The notes below the pieces were generated by a model that did not search any database, was not told the origin of the DNA, and was given only the letters and a program-made list of their open reading frames with translations. From NCBI RefSeq assembly GCF_026967925.1, contig NZ_JAPVBI010000003.1, positions 809,070 through 873,069 of the forward strand: a stretch of 64,000 nt of DNA. The letters run 5' to 3'. A program made the translations under genes and the position numbers. Positions 43,739 to 52,190 of this stretch are shown here, in pieces; within the stretch, counting starts at the first letter, position 1, and the number at the start of each line of letters is the position of its first letter. Origin of the DNA: Modestobacter sp. VKM Ac-2985 (GTDB lineage: Bacteria > Actinomycetota > Actinomycetes > Mycobacteriales > Geodermatophilaceae).

Positions 43739-45761
43739 AGGGCGTCTGCTCGGTCTCGGAGGTCAGGCCGCGCCGCAGGTCGCCGGGAGCCGGGCCGCCG
43801 CCGTTCCCGCCGTCCCGGTCGTGCGAGCCCTCCAGCTGCCACGGCACGCTGGTGATCATGACGCCGGGCAGGAACTGCAGCCGGGTGCGCAGTCGCAGTG
43901 CGCTCTGGTTGTGCAGCAGGTTCTCCCACCAGTGGCCCAGCACGTACTGCGGCACGAAGACCACGACCAGGTCCCTGGGGCCGGCGCGCCGGATGTCCTT
44001 GACGAAGTCCAGGACGGGGCGGGTGATCTCCCGGTACGGCGACTCCAGCACGGTCAGCGGCAGCGGGATGTCGTAGCGCTCCCAGTCCCGCTGGAGTGCG
44101 CGGGTGTCGGCGTCGTCCACGTTGACCGTCAGCGCGGTCAGGACGTCGGGCCGGGTCGCGCGGGCGAAGGCCAGCGCCCGCAGCGTCGGCTTGTGCACCT
44201 TGGAGACCAGCACGACCGCGTGCACCCTGCTGGGCTTGGTCCGCGCATCGCTGTCGGGCACCAGCTGCGCGGCCACCTGCGAGTAGTGCCGGTTGATCCC
44301 GCGCATCAGCAGGAAGATCACCGGCATCGCGGCGAGCACGATCCAGGCCCCGCCGGTGAACTTGGTGACCACGACGATGAGCAGGACGACGCTGGTCAGC
44401 GTGCCGCCGACGGCGTTGATCACCCGGGATCGCTGCATCCGGCCGCGGGCAGCGGGCTCGGTCTCGCTGCGCAGCTCCCGGTTCCAGTGCCGCACCATGC
44501 CCCACTGGCCGATCGAGAAGCTGGTGAAGACGCCCACGATGTACATCTGGATCAGCTGGGTGGAGTCGGCCTCGAAGGCGATCAGCAGCAGGATGGCGAA
44601 CCCGGCCAGCATGAGGATCCCGTTGCTGTAGACCAGCTTGTCGCCGCGGGTGTGCAGCTGACGCGGCATGAACCGGTCCTGCGAGAGCACCGAGCCCAGC
44701 AGCGGGAAGCCGTTGAACGCCGTGTTGGCCGCCAGGATCAGCACCAGGGCCGTGGCTGCCTGGACGAGGTAGAAGCCGAGGGAGTCCGGGCCGCCGAAGG
44801 TCGCCGCCGCCACCTGGGCGATGACGGTGCGCTGCGGCTGGCCCTCGCAGTCGAAGCCCACCAGGTCGCAGGCGTTCTCCACGTACCTGACGTCCGCCAG
44901 CAGGGCCATCGCCGTGACACCGGCGAACATCGTGGCGGCGATGCCGCCCATCAGCGCCAGCGTCGTGGCCGCGTTCCGGCTCTTCGGTGGGCGGAACGCC
45001 GGCACGCCGTTGGCGATCGCCTCCACCCCGGTGAGCGCCGTACAGCCGGAGGCGAAGGCCCGCAGCACGAAGAAGATCAGCGCCAGGCCGGTCACCTGCT
45101 CGTAGCCCGGCTCGGGCTGGATCGCGTAGCCCGCGCTCTCGGCCACCACGTCGCCGCCGGTGACGAACTCCCGGATCAGCCCGGTGCCGATCATCACCAG
45201 GATGCAGGCGATGAACGCGTAGGTCGGGAAGGCGAAGGTCCTCCCCGACTCCCGCACCCCGCGCAGGTTGATCGCGACGAGCAGGACGACCAGCACGACG
45301 GAGATGAGGACGCGGTGCTCGGCGAGCTCGGGGAACGCGGAGATGATGTTGTCCGTGCCGGAGCTGACCGAGACGGCGACGGTGAGCACGTAGTCCACGA
45401 GCAGCGCGCTGGCGACGACCAGCCCGGCGAACTGGCCGTGGTTCTTCATCGCCACCTCGTAGTCGCCGCCGCCCGAGGGGTAGGCGTGCACCACCTGGCG
45501 GTAGGACAGGACGACGACGGCCAGCAGCAGCACCACGAGCGCGGCCAGCCACGGGGTGAGGAACAGGAACGTCGTCCCGGCCAGCGTCAGGAAGATGAGG
45601 ATCTCCTGCGTCGCGTAGGCGACGGAGGAGAGCGGGTCACTGGCGAAGACCGGCAGTGCCAAGCGCTTGGGCAGCAGCGACTCGCCGGCACGGTCGCTGC
45701 GGACCGGCCGGCCGAGGACGAGTCGTTTCGGGAGTTGTCCGAGGTCGGACAGGGATGGCAC
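43731..45761 (-). CDS. APC-family amino acid/cation permease
   Basis: A 676-residue protein. It has a short cytoplasmic N-terminus (VPSLSDLGQLPKRLVLGRPV), about 12 TM helices with the APC-type SDPLSSVAYATQEILIF and GGGDYEVAMKNHGQFAG motifs, and a roughly 190-residue soluble C-terminal domain (from about residue 480) that looks like a USP/regulatory fold (RVHAVVLVSKVHKPTLRALA). It is the orthologue by context of Rv2690c, next to two TrkA genes, so potassium or amino-acid uptake is plausible. The GTG at 45761 has TACCAT 7 nt upstream; longer frames to 45947 would reach into the divergent trkA promoter region. Confidence 0.87.
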   Translation of the reverse strand: MPSLSDLGQLPKRLVLGRPVRSDRAGESLLPKRLALPVFASDPLSSVAYATQEILIFLTLAGTTFLFLTPWLAALVVLLLAVVVLSYRQVVHAYPSGGGDYEVAMKNHGQFAGLVVASALLVDYVLTVAVSVSSGTDNIISAFPELAEHRVLISVVLVVLLVAINLRGVRESGRTFAFPTYAFIACILVMIGTGLIREFVTGGDVVAESAGYAIQPEPGYEQVTGLALIFFVLRAFASGCTALTGVEAIANGVPAFRPPKSRNAATTLALMGGIAATMFAGVTAMALLADVRYVENACDLVGFDCEGQPQRTVIAQVAAATFGGPDSLGFYLVQAATALVLILAANTAFNGFPLLGSVLSQDRFMPRQLHTRGDKLVYSNGILMLAGFAILLLIAFEADSTQLIQMYIVGVFTSFSIGQWGMVRHWNRELRSETEPAARGRMQRSRVINAVGGTLTSVVLLIVVVTKFTGGAWIVLAAMPVIFLLMRGINRHYSQVAAQLVPDSDARTKPSRVHAVVLVSKVHKPTLRALAFARATRPDVLTALTVNVDDADTRALQRDWERYDIPLPLTVLESPYREITRPVLDFVKDIRRAGPRDLVVVFVPQYVLGHWWENLLHNQSALRLRTRLQFLPGVMITSVPWQLEGSHDRDGGNGGGPAPGDLRRGLTSETEQTPYG

Positions 45762-45768
45762 GGCGGCG

Positions 45769-45774
45769 ATGGTA
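45769..45774 (-). promoter_or_regulatory. -10 box of APC permease gene, leaderless
   Basis: TACCAT on the minus strand ends 7 nt before the GTG at 45761. Confidence 0.45.
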
Positions 45775-45949
45775 CGGACGCGGCGCCCACCCGTGGGCCG
45801 CACCGGGGCGACCTCACTCACATGGGCAACCCACGGTGCTCCGCACGCCCCGATGCGCCACCACGGCCTGGCTTCGGGTGTACGTTCGCGCGCTGTACGC
45901 CCCGGCGGTCCGCGGGGGCGGCACGGTTCGGCAGACGGGTGGGACACAG

Positions 45950-46618
45950 GTGCACGTGGTCGTGATGGGCTGCGGCCGCGTCGGTTCGGCGATCGCCCGG
46001 CGACTCGAGGTGATCGGCCACAGCGTCGCGGTGATCGACCAGGACCCCGAGGCCTTCCGCAGGCTCGGCCCCGAGTTCGGCGGCCGCCAGGTCACCGGGC
46101 TCGGTTTCGACCGGCAGACCCTCCTGGACGCCGGCATCGACTCCGCCGGGGCCTTCGCCGCGGTCAGCAGCGGGGACAACTCCAACATCATCGGCGCGCG
46201 CGTCGCCCGCGAGACGTTCGGCGTCGAGCACGTCGTCGCCCGGATCTACGACTCCAAGCGGGCCGAGGTCTACGAGCGGATGGGCATCCCCAGCGTCGCC
46301 ACCGTCCCGTGGACGGTCAGCCGGCTGATGCGGGAGCTGCTCTCGGTGAAGGTGACCGAGATCTGGCGCGAGCCCACCGGCACGGTCCTGTTGATGCGGA
46401 TCACCGTGACCGACGTCTGGGTCGGCCGGCCGCTCGCCGAGCTGGAGAGCGCCTCCGGTGCCCGGGCCGCCTGGCTGGTGCGCTTCGGCGAGGCCCAGCT
46501 CATCACCCCGACCACGGTGCTGCAGACCGGCGACCACCTCGTCGTCGCCGCCACCGACGAGCTCACCGACCGGGTGCACGAGGCCGTCGAGCAGGGTCCC
46601 GCGGGAGGGCAGCACTGA
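45950..46618 (+). CDS. trkA: TrkA family potassium uptake protein (CeoB-like)
   Basis: A 222-residue RCK protein: the TrkA-N Rossmann domain VHVVVMGCGRVGSAIARRLE with acidic VIDQD at the end of beta-2 binds NAD(H) or nucleotide, and the TrkA-C domain (about 135-215, GRPLAELESASGARAAWLVR) follows. Such subunits gate Trk/Ktr K+ channels at the inner face of the membrane. It overlaps the next gene by 1 nt (TGATG), matching ceoB-ceoC of mycobacteria. No TrkH/G pore gene is nearby, so the pore partner is either elsewhere or the divergent APC permease. Confidence 0.92.
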   Translation: MHVVVMGCGRVGSAIARRLEVIGHSVAVIDQDPEAFRRLGPEFGGRQVTGLGFDRQTLLDAGIDSAGAFAAVSSGDNSNIIGARVARETFGVEHVVARIYDSKRAEVYERMGIPSVATVPWTVSRLMRELLSVKVTEIWREPTGTVLLMRITVTDVWVGRPLAELESASGARAAWLVRFGEAQLITPTTVLQTGDHLVVAATDELTDRVHEAVEQGPAGGQH

Positions 46619-47286
46619 TGCGCGTCGCCATCGTGGGGGCCGGCGCGGTCGGCCGGTCCATCGCCACCGAGCTGCTGGGCAACGGCCACGCCGTGATGCT
46701 CATCGAGAAGAACGGCTCCCGGGTCAAGCCGCGGGCGGTCCCGGGCGCCGAGTGGGTGCAGGCGGACGCCTGCGAGGTCTCCTCCCTCGAGGAGGCCCAG
46801 CTGGCCACCTGCGACGTGGTCATCGCGGCCACCGGTGACGACAAGGCCAACCTGGTCGTCTCGCTGCTGGCCAAGACCGAGTTCGCGGTCGCCCGGGTGG
46901 TCGCCCGGGTCAAGGACCCGCGCAACGAGTGGCTCTACACCGAGGCGTGGGGCGTGGACGTCGCCGTCTCGACCCCCCGGGTGCTCGCCGCCCTGGTGGA
47001 GGAGGCGGTCACCGTGGGCGACGTCGTCCGGCTGATGAGCTTCCGCAAGGGCGCGGCCAACCTGGTCGAGATCACCCTCGCCGAGGACACCCCGTGGGTG
47101 GGTCGGCCGGTGCGCGAGGTGCCGTTCCCCCGGGAGACGGTGCTCACCACCATCCTGCGTGGCGACCGCGTCATCGCACCCGATCCCGACGAACCGCTCG
47201 AGGCCGGGGACGAGCTGCTGTTCGTCACCCACGGCGACATCGAGGAGCAGCTCCAGGCGGTCATGTGCCCCGACGGGAGCTGTTGA
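46618..47286 (+). CDS. trkA: TrkA family potassium uptake protein (CeoC-like)
   Basis: A 222-residue second RCK protein. The N-terminus MRVAIVGAGAVGRSIATELL and MLIEKNG form the nucleotide-binding fold; WVQADACEVSSLEEAQL and VIAATGDDKANLVVSLLAKT are typical TrkA-N. The TrkA-C domain is RPVREVPFPRETVLTTILRG. It is coupled to the preceding gene through TGATG. The two probably form a hetero-octameric gating ring. Confidence 0.92.
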   Translation: MRVAIVGAGAVGRSIATELLGNGHAVMLIEKNGSRVKPRAVPGAEWVQADACEVSSLEEAQLATCDVVIAATGDDKANLVVSLLAKTEFAVARVVARVKDPRNEWLYTEAWGVDVAVSTPRVLAALVEEAVTVGDVVRLMSFRKGAANLVEITLAEDTPWVGRPVREVPFPRETVLTTILRGDRVIAPDPDEPLEAGDELLFVTHGDIEEQLQAVMCPDGSC

Positions 47287-47311
47287 CCGACCCAGCCCAC
47301 GGCGGGGGCCG

Positions 47312-48127
47312 TCAGACGGTGGGGCGGTCCTCGGGCTCCGCCGGGTCCTCGACCAGCGGCGGCTCGGAGCGGTGCCGGTGCAGCCGGGCCACCACCCACA
47401 GGGTCACCACGAGCTGGGCGGCGGTCAGCGGCAGGCCCATCACCAGCGAGGACGTCGCCAGCAGCTCGACCTCATCGCGCAGGTAGAAGAACCCCTGCAC
47501 AGCGGCCCGCAGCAGGAACACCGCTGCCCACAGCACGGTCAGCCAGCTGTAGGCCCGCAGCATCCGCGGGTCGTCGCGCCAGTGCCGCTCCGGCTCGGGG
47601 TCCGGAGCCCGGGGGCCGGGCGCCACCGGCACGGTGGCGCCGCCCTCCACCGGTACGGGCGTCGCGGCCGGGTCCCGGCGAGCGCGACCGCGCAGCGACG
47701 GCAGCCGGTGGGCGGACATCGCCCCCAGGTGGCTGGGCGCCAGGAACTCGGCGATCACCCCCACCAGGGGACGGCGGAAGAGGATCGAGCCGAGCAGGAT
47801 CACGGCTATCGCGGCGCCGCGCACGATGCCCAGCACGAAGAAGTCCCGGGCCTGTCCGGAGTACGCGGTGATCGCCACGGCGACGGCGACGGCGAACAGC
47901 CCACTGACGGCCTGCTGGAGGCCCTCCCGGCGGAGCAGCCGCAGCAGGAAGACCAGCACTGCGGCGGCGAGGGCCGCCCAGATGCCGACGGTCAGCCCGC
48001 CGACCGAGTTGGCCACGATGAACGCGATCGTGGGCAGCGAGGCGTCGACCATGCCGCGCCAGCCGCCCAGCTGGTCCAGCACCAGGTGGCGGTCGAACGA
48101 CACCCCACCGCGTCCGGGCTCGCTCAC
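47312..48127 (-). CDS. DUF3159 family membrane protein
   Basis: A 271-residue polytopic membrane protein. Hydrophobic segments lie at about 31-65, 73-110 and 195-250. The family-type LGGWRGMVDASLPTIAFIVA near residue 20 and RGAAIAVILLGSILFRRPLV are DUF3159 features. A cytoplasmic Pro-rich loop (about 140-185) separates the halves. Orthologous in position to Rv2693c. GGAGGG lies 8 nt ahead of the GTG at 48127. Function unknown; some relatives are annotated as intracellular septation-like. Downstream of the OB-fold gene on the same strand. Confidence 0.85.
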   Translation of the reverse strand: MSEPGRGGVSFDRHLVLDQLGGWRGMVDASLPTIAFIVANSVGGLTVGIWAALAAAVLVFLLRLLRREGLQQAVSGLFAVAVAVAITAYSGQARDFFVLGIVRGAAIAVILLGSILFRRPLVGVIAEFLAPSHLGAMSAHRLPSLRGRARRDPAATPVPVEGGATVPVAPGPRAPDPEPERHWRDDPRMLRAYSWLTVLWAAVFLLRAAVQGFFYLRDEVELLATSSLVMGLPLTAAQLVVTLWVVARLHRHRSEPPLVEDPAEPEDRPTV

Positions 48128-48166
48128 CGGCCGGTCCCTCCGGTCATGCCCGCATCGACGACCGGG

Positions 48167-48568
48167 TCACCCGGCGCTCAGCTCGTACCAGGGGTTGTAG
48201 ATGACCTGCCGACCCTCGAAGGCGGCGAACCGGCCGCGCGCGGTCAGCCGACGACCCGGCTCGATCCCGGGGATGCGGCGGCGGCCGAGCCAGACGAGCG
48301 TGACCGAACCGGAGCCGTCGAAGAGCTCGGCCTCCAGGGTCGGGACCGTCTCTCGCGGGGTGTAGACCACCGACTTGATCCGCCCGGTGACCGTGACGAC
48401 CTCGCCCTTGCGGCAGGTGCTGACCGCCGAGCAGCCGGCCGACGCCACCCCGGAGCGCAGCTCCTGGGCGTCCACGGTCCGGTCGTCGGCGGTGAGCTTC
48501 TGCAGCTTGCGGGACAGCCAGCCCCGCGCGCCGGGCTCCGTGGAGGCACCGGTCCTGGTCTCGGTCAC
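48167..48568 (-). CDS. OB-fold nucleic acid-binding protein
   Basis: A 133-residue protein with an OB fold (KGEVVTVTGRIKSVVYTPRE through RRLTARGRFAAFEGRQVIYN, about 52-125), resembling the RecG wedge or tRNA-binding OB type and positioned like Rv2694c. The N-terminus (VTETRTGASTEPGARGWLSR) is basic and helical. It starts inside the stop of the upstream hydrolase (GTGA). TACCCT ends exactly 6 nt before the GTG, inside the hydrolase gene, so it probably also has its own leaderless transcript. Ligand and role unknown. Confidence 0.8.
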   Translation of the reverse strand: MTETRTGASTEPGARGWLSRKLQKLTADDRTVDAQELRSGVASAGCSAVSTCRKGEVVTVTGRIKSVVYTPRETVPTLEAELFDGSGSVTLVWLGRRRIPGIEPGRRLTARGRFAAFEGRQVIYNPWYELSAG

Positions 48569-49362
48569 GATCCCAGGGTAGTGCTGCCAGGGGCCGCTGT
48601 CCGACGCTCGGCCAGCCAGTCCACGGTGCGTTCCCACGCCGCACCGGAGACGTCGATCAACATCATGTGGTCGCCGGGGACGACCACCACCTCGACGGTG
48701 TCCCCTACCGCGGTCGCGGCGGCGGCGTACCGCCGGCTCTGGTCCAGCGGCACGGAGCTGTCCTCGTCGCCGTGCACGCACAGCGCGGGGAGCCCGGTCG
48801 GCAGCAGCCGCACCGGGTCGGCCGCGGCATACCGGTCGGGCACCTCGTCCGGCGTGCCACCGAGGAAGCCGACCGTGGCCCCGTCGCCGAGGTCGGCGGT
48901 GACCGCGGCCTCCAGGTCGAGCACGCCGGCCTGCGCGACGACCGCGCTGACCGGGACCCGCGGGTCGGCCCCCGGCGCCCCGGCGGGCAACCGGCCGCGA
49001 CCGGCGACCCACGCCGCGAGGTGCCCGCCCGCGGAGTGGCCCAGGACGGTCACGTCGGTGAGGTCCAGGCGCGCTGCGCCCGGCACGTCGGGGAGGGCGT
49101 CCACCGCCGCGGCGACGTCCTGGAGCGTCGTGGGCCAGCCACCGCCGGCGCCCACCCGGCGGTACTCCACGGCCACCGCTGCCCAGCCGCGGACGGCCAG
49201 GTCGGCGGCCAGCGGGCGGGCCAGCTCGATGCCGTAGCGGGCCCGCCAGAACCCGCCGTGCACGACCACCACCACCGGTGCCGGACCGTCGCCGTCCGGC
49301 AGGGACACCTCGACGAACTGGTCGGGCCCGGGGCCGTAGTCGTGCCGGACGGGCTCGCTCAC
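48565..49362 (-). CDS. Alpha/beta hydrolase (carboxylesterase-like)
   Basis: A 265-residue soluble hydrolase starting VSEPVRHDYGPGPDQFVEVS. The oxyanion loop is VVVVVHGGFWRARYG (HGGxW, about residue 36), the nucleophile is TVLGHSAGGHLAAWVA (about 108), the acid Asp lies in CVHGDEDSSVPLDQSR and the His in VVPGDHMMLIDVSG. This arrangement fits the BD-FAE/kynurenine formamidase-like esterases. It overlaps DUF3710 upstream and the OB-fold gene downstream by 4 nt each, so it is part of one translationally coupled unit. Substrate unknown. Confidence 0.85.
   Translation of the reverse strand: MSEPVRHDYGPGPDQFVEVSLPDGDGPAPVVVVVHGGFWRARYGIELARPLAADLAVRGWAAVAVEYRRVGAGGGWPTTLQDVAAAVDALPDVPGAARLDLTDVTVLGHSAGGHLAAWVAGRGRLPAGAPGADPRVPVSAVVAQAGVLDLEAAVTADLGDGATVGFLGGTPDEVPDRYAAADPVRLLPTGLPALCVHGDEDSSVPLDQSRRYAAAATAVGDTVEVVVVPGDHMMLIDVSGAAWERTVDWLAERRTAAPGSTTLGS
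48575..48580 (-). promoter_or_regulatory. Internal -10 box of OB-fold gene, leaderless
   Basis: TACCCT on the minus strand, inside the hydrolase gene's last codons, ends exactly 6 nt before the GTG at 48568. Confidence 0.45.
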
Positions 49363-50267
49363 CCGGCGTCCCGGGGCTCGGTGGGGGGCTCGGTGGGGGG
49401 TGCCGGCGCAGGTGTGGCCGACGGCGGCGCCACCGGCGAGGCAGGCGGGGCGACCGGCGAGGCGGCAGCCGGCGAGGCGGCAGCCGGCGAGGCAGGCGGG
49501 GCGGCCGGCGCGGCGGCAGGGGGCGCGGCGGCGGGCGGCGCGGCAGCCGGCGGGCCGGCGGGGCGGCGGGCCGCCGGGCGCGCACCCTGGCCGGCGGCCT
49601 GCCTGCGGGCGACCTGCTGGGCTGCCTGCGGGGGCAGCGTCAAGGGGAGCTGCTCGCGCACCGGCATCGGCTGCGCCCCCCGGACGACGACGACGGACCG
49701 GAACGCCGCCTCCAGCGGCGCAGCCGCCTCGGGTGTGCTGGCCGCCGAGCCGCTGATCATCCCGCGGAGGAACCACCGGGGGCCGTCGACGCCGAGGAAG
49801 CGGGCCGGACGGCGCACCGGCTTCGGGGCCCCGGTCTCCCCCTGCTGCGGCGGCGCGGCGACCAGGACCGACCCGACCAGCTCACGGCCGAACGGCCCGT
49901 CCACCTCGGTCAGCCGGCCGCCCTGCCCGCTCGCCCCGCGCATGAGCTCGGCGCGCACCTCGTCCCAGAGACCGCCGGCGCGCGGCGCGGCGAAGACCGA
50001 CAGCTGCAGCAGGGAGTCCCCGGCGCGGAGGCTCGCCCCGACGACCTGCTGCTGGGCGTTGACGTCCACCCGCAGCTCCATGCCCGGGACCGCCGGGAGG
50101 CGCAGCGAGCCGAGGTCGACCCGCTGCCGGCCGTCCTCCGGGGCGTCGGCCTCGTCCCACGGCCCACTGGTGGCGGTCTCCTCACGCTCCCGCACCTGCG
50201 GTTCCGGGGGCACTCCCCGCTCCCGGAGGCTGCGGTCGATCCGGTTGCGTCGACGTCCGAACGGCAT
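49359..50267 (-). CDS. DUF3710 family protein with Ala/Pro-rich tail
   Basis: A 302-residue DUF3710 protein (Rv2696c by position). The basic start MPFGRRRNRIDRSLRERGVP is followed by the conserved domain (about 45-200) with RVDLGSLRLPAVPGMELRVD and PARFLGVDGPRWFLRGMISG. The last 100 residues are low-complexity, built of PPAAAPP, SPAAASPAAASP and SPVAPPASPVAPP units. The corresponding DNA (49420-49560) contains short tandem GGCGAGGCGGCAGCC-type repeats, so tail length may vary between strains. GGAAGGA precedes the ATG. Lies directly downstream of dut; function unknown. Confidence 0.85.
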   Translation of the reverse strand: MPFGRRRNRIDRSLRERGVPPEPQVREREETATSGPWDEADAPEDGRQRVDLGSLRLPAVPGMELRVDVNAQQQVVGASLRAGDSLLQLSVFAAPRAGGLWDEVRAELMRGASGQGGRLTEVDGPFGRELVGSVLVAAPPQQGETGAPKPVRRPARFLGVDGPRWFLRGMISGSAASTPEAAAPLEAAFRSVVVVRGAQPMPVREQLPLTLPPQAAQQVARRQAAGQGARPAARRPAGPPAAAPPAAAPPAAAPAAPPASPAAASPAAASPVAPPASPVAPPSATPAPAPPTEPPTEPRDAG

Positions 50268-50269
50268 CG

Positions 50270-50797
50270 TCAGGCCCGTCCTTCCAGAGAGGTGTGGGTC
50301 AGGTCGGCGGCCAGCGCGGCCGAGCCGCCGGTGGAGCCGTGCCCGCCGCTGCCTCGTTCGCTGCCGGGCAGCTCTCCGACCGGCACGAAGCGGGCCCGCA
50401 CGACCGGCTGGACCACCAGCTGGGCGACCCGGTCGCCCCGGGACAGCCGGAGGGTGGTGATGGGGTCCAGGTTGACCAGGTTGACCTTGATCTCGCCCCG
50501 GTAGCCCGCATCGATCGTGCCCGGTGCGTTGACCAGGCTGAGCCCCAGCCGGTGCGCCAGACCCGAGCGCGGGTGCACGAAGCCGGCGAACCCCTCGGGG
50601 ATCGCGACCGCGACCCCCGTGCCCACCAGTGCGCGTTGGTGCGGTGCGAGCTCCACGTCCTCGGCCAGGCACAGGTCGGCACCGGCGTCACCGGGCAGGG
50701 CGTAGGCCGGGAGGACGGCGGCGGAACCGAGGACGACGGGCACGTCGACCTCGGCGGCGACGCCGGCCAGCGGCTGGTCGGGCAGGGGAACGGGCAC
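50270..50797 (-). CDS. dut: dUTP diphosphatase
   Basis: A 175-residue trimeric dUTPase that hydrolyses dUTP to dUMP and PPi. All five motifs are present: [16 protein letters not shown] (1), RSGLAHRLG (2), [20 protein letters not shown] (3, catalytic Asp), [12 protein letters not shown] (4) and [11 protein letters not shown] (5). The C-terminal extension after motif 5 is short. GTG start with TAGCCT 7 nt upstream. First gene of the dut-DUF3710-hydrolase-OB unit, as in mycobacteria. Confidence 0.95.
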   Translation of the reverse strand: MPVPLPDQPLAGVAAEVDVPVVLGSAAVLPAYALPGDAGADLCLAEDVELAPHQRALVGTGVAVAIPEGFAGFVHPRSGLAHRLGLSLVNAPGTIDAGYRGEIKVNLVNLDPITTLRLSRGDRVAQLVVQPVVRARFVPVGELPGSERGSGGHGSTGGSAALAADLTHTSLEGRA

Positions 50798-50804
50798 GGC
50801 GGCG

Positions 50805-50810
50805 AGGCTA
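50805..50810 (-). promoter_or_regulatory. -10 box of dut, leaderless
   Basis: TAGCCT on the minus strand ends 7 nt before the GTG at 50797. Confidence 0.45.
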
Positions 50811-50848
50811 GCCGCGCCGACCGGTGGACATGTGGGCCGACCCGGCGG

Positions 50849-51796
50849 TCAGGCGCCCGGACCGGCCGGGGGCAGCCCCAGGTCGGACCGCAGCCGATCC
50901 GCCAGCGCGGCCGTCGCCTTGCGGTTGCCGCGGGCGGCCAGCGTCGCCCCGACCAGCAGGGGGGCCACCGACGTCGTGCTCCGGGCCAGGCGCCGGGTGA
51001 CCCGCCGCCGCAGCGCCGTCGTCCCGGCCGTGCTCAGCGCGCCGAGCAGCCCACCCGACGACGAGCTCCCCACCGCCCGCTGGGTGCTCCAGCTCGCCAG
51101 GTAGGCACCGGCCCGGGCCCGGGCGTCGCCCGGGGCCGGCCGGCCCGCCAGCTCGTGCAGCTCCCCGACGAGCACGACCTCGACGGCGGCCACCAGCACG
51201 GTCTGCGCACCGAGCTCCAGCGGGACGGCGACCAGGGTCGGTGGCGCGAACCACTGCGCCGCCGCCAGCCCACCGGTCGCGGCACCGACCCCGCCGGTGA
51301 GCCGGGCCGCCCGGGCGACCAGGGCGTCGGCGATCTCCGCGTCCGAGGCCCCCGGATGAGCCCGTCGCAGGCGTGCCCCGTCCCGGATCGGGAGGCGAGG
51401 GGCAGCCGCGTCGAGGAGGTCACTCAGCAGGCCGGAGGGTGCCGCGCCGCCGCGGGCGTCCGTGCCGGGGCCGGTGGCGCGCTCCCGCCCCGAGGCGGCC
51501 CGGGCGTCCCGCGCCGAGCCGGTCCGCGCGTCCCGCGCCGCGGCGGCGACCGCGGACACGACATCGGACAGGACCCCGCTCGCCGCCCGGGCACCGGCAG
51601 TCGACCGGCCCGGTCCGCTGCCGCTCCGAGTGCGGGTGTCCCTGCCGGGCTCGTCCCGGCCGAGCAGCCCGGAGACGGCGTCGGCGAGGGCCCGCGCCGC
51701 CGCGCCGAGTCCGCTGTCGGCACCCACGACCTCGCCCTCGACCGGCGTCCCGCCCACGGGGCGGGGCGGCGGGACGTCACGCGGCTGCTGGCTCAT
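50849..51796 (-). CDS. Hypothetical protein with hydrophobic C-terminal core
   Basis: A 315-residue protein. The first 115 residues are low-complexity (Pro/Gly, then Arg/Ala/Ser/Asp: RDTRTRSGSGPGRSTAGARA). A folded part from about residue 130 has LRRAHPGASDAEIADALVAR, a Gly/Ala-rich hydrophobic stretch GGVGAATGGLAAAQW and VPLELGAQTVLVAAVEVVLV, which could be membrane-associated helices, then a basic tail. The R-x-x-HP and following helices recall uncharacterised actinobacterial proteins. GAGGGGAA lies 5 nt ahead of the ATG. It occupies the place of Rv2698 (DUF3093) but does not look like that family. Function unknown. Confidence 0.6.
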   Translation of the reverse strand: MSQQPRDVPPPRPVGGTPVEGEVVGADSGLGAAARALADAVSGLLGRDEPGRDTRTRSGSGPGRSTAGARAASGVLSDVVSAVAAAARDARTGSARDARAASGRERATGPGTDARGGAAPSGLLSDLLDAAAPRLPIRDGARLRRAHPGASDAEIADALVARAARLTGGVGAATGGLAAAQWFAPPTLVAVPLELGAQTVLVAAVEVVLVGELHELAGRPAPGDARARAGAYLASWSTQRAVGSSSSGGLLGALSTAGTTALRRRVTRRLARSTTSVAPLLVGATLAARGNRKATAALADRLRSDLGLPPAGPGA

Positions 51797-51887
51797 CGGT
51801 TCCCCTCGACGGTGACGTGCTGGAACGGCCCCCCGTGCAGAGGCCCGCCGTGAGCCGGCGAGCAACGCGGGGTACGGGCGTCCCTCT

Positions 51888-52190
51888 TCAGGCCGCGCAG
51901 TCGCGGCAGACCGGCTGCCCGTTGCGGGTGGCGGCCAGCCGGCTGCGGTGGTGCACGAGGAAGCAGCGCGAGCAGGTGAACTCGTCCTCCTGCTTGGGCA
52001 GCACCCGGACGGTGAGCTCCTCGTTGGAGAGGTCCGCTCCGGGGAGCTCGAGGGCCTCGTTGAAGTCGGTCTCGTCGACGTCCACCGAGGAGGACTGCGC
52101 CTCGGCCCGACGGGCCTTCAGCTCCTCCAGGGAGTCCTCGCCGAGCTCGTCGGTCTCGTTGCGCCGGGGGGCGTCGTAGTCCTGGGCCAT
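51888..52190 (-). CDS. DUF4193 family protein
   Basis: A 100-residue acidic protein (MAQDYDAPRRNETDELGEDS) of the actinobacterial DUF4193 family. The C-terminus carries a probable zinc site, FTCSRCFLVHHRSRLA then CRDCAA. The N-terminal half is acidic and likely unstructured (SSSVDVDETDFNEALELPGA). M. tuberculosis Rv2699c occupies the same position, where it is conserved across the order. AGGGG lies 9 nt ahead of the ATG. Role unknown; nucleic-acid or RNA polymerase association has been suggested for similar small Zn proteins but is not visible here. Confidence 0.9.
   Translation of the reverse strand: MAQDYDAPRRNETDELGEDSLEELKARRAEAQSSSVDVDETDFNEALELPGADLSNEELTVRVLPKQEDEFTCSRCFLVHHRSRLAATRNGQPVCRDCAA

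Noticed and set aside
42900-45965. 1021-codon open frame on the plus strand opposite the methyltransferase and APC permease
   Set aside because: Spans two well-supported genes antisense; its composition is His/Asp/Gln/Arg-rich and meaningless.
47287-47311. Terminator between the second trkA and DUF3159
   Set aside because: The short gap is GC-rich, but I could not form a convincing stem between the convergent stops.
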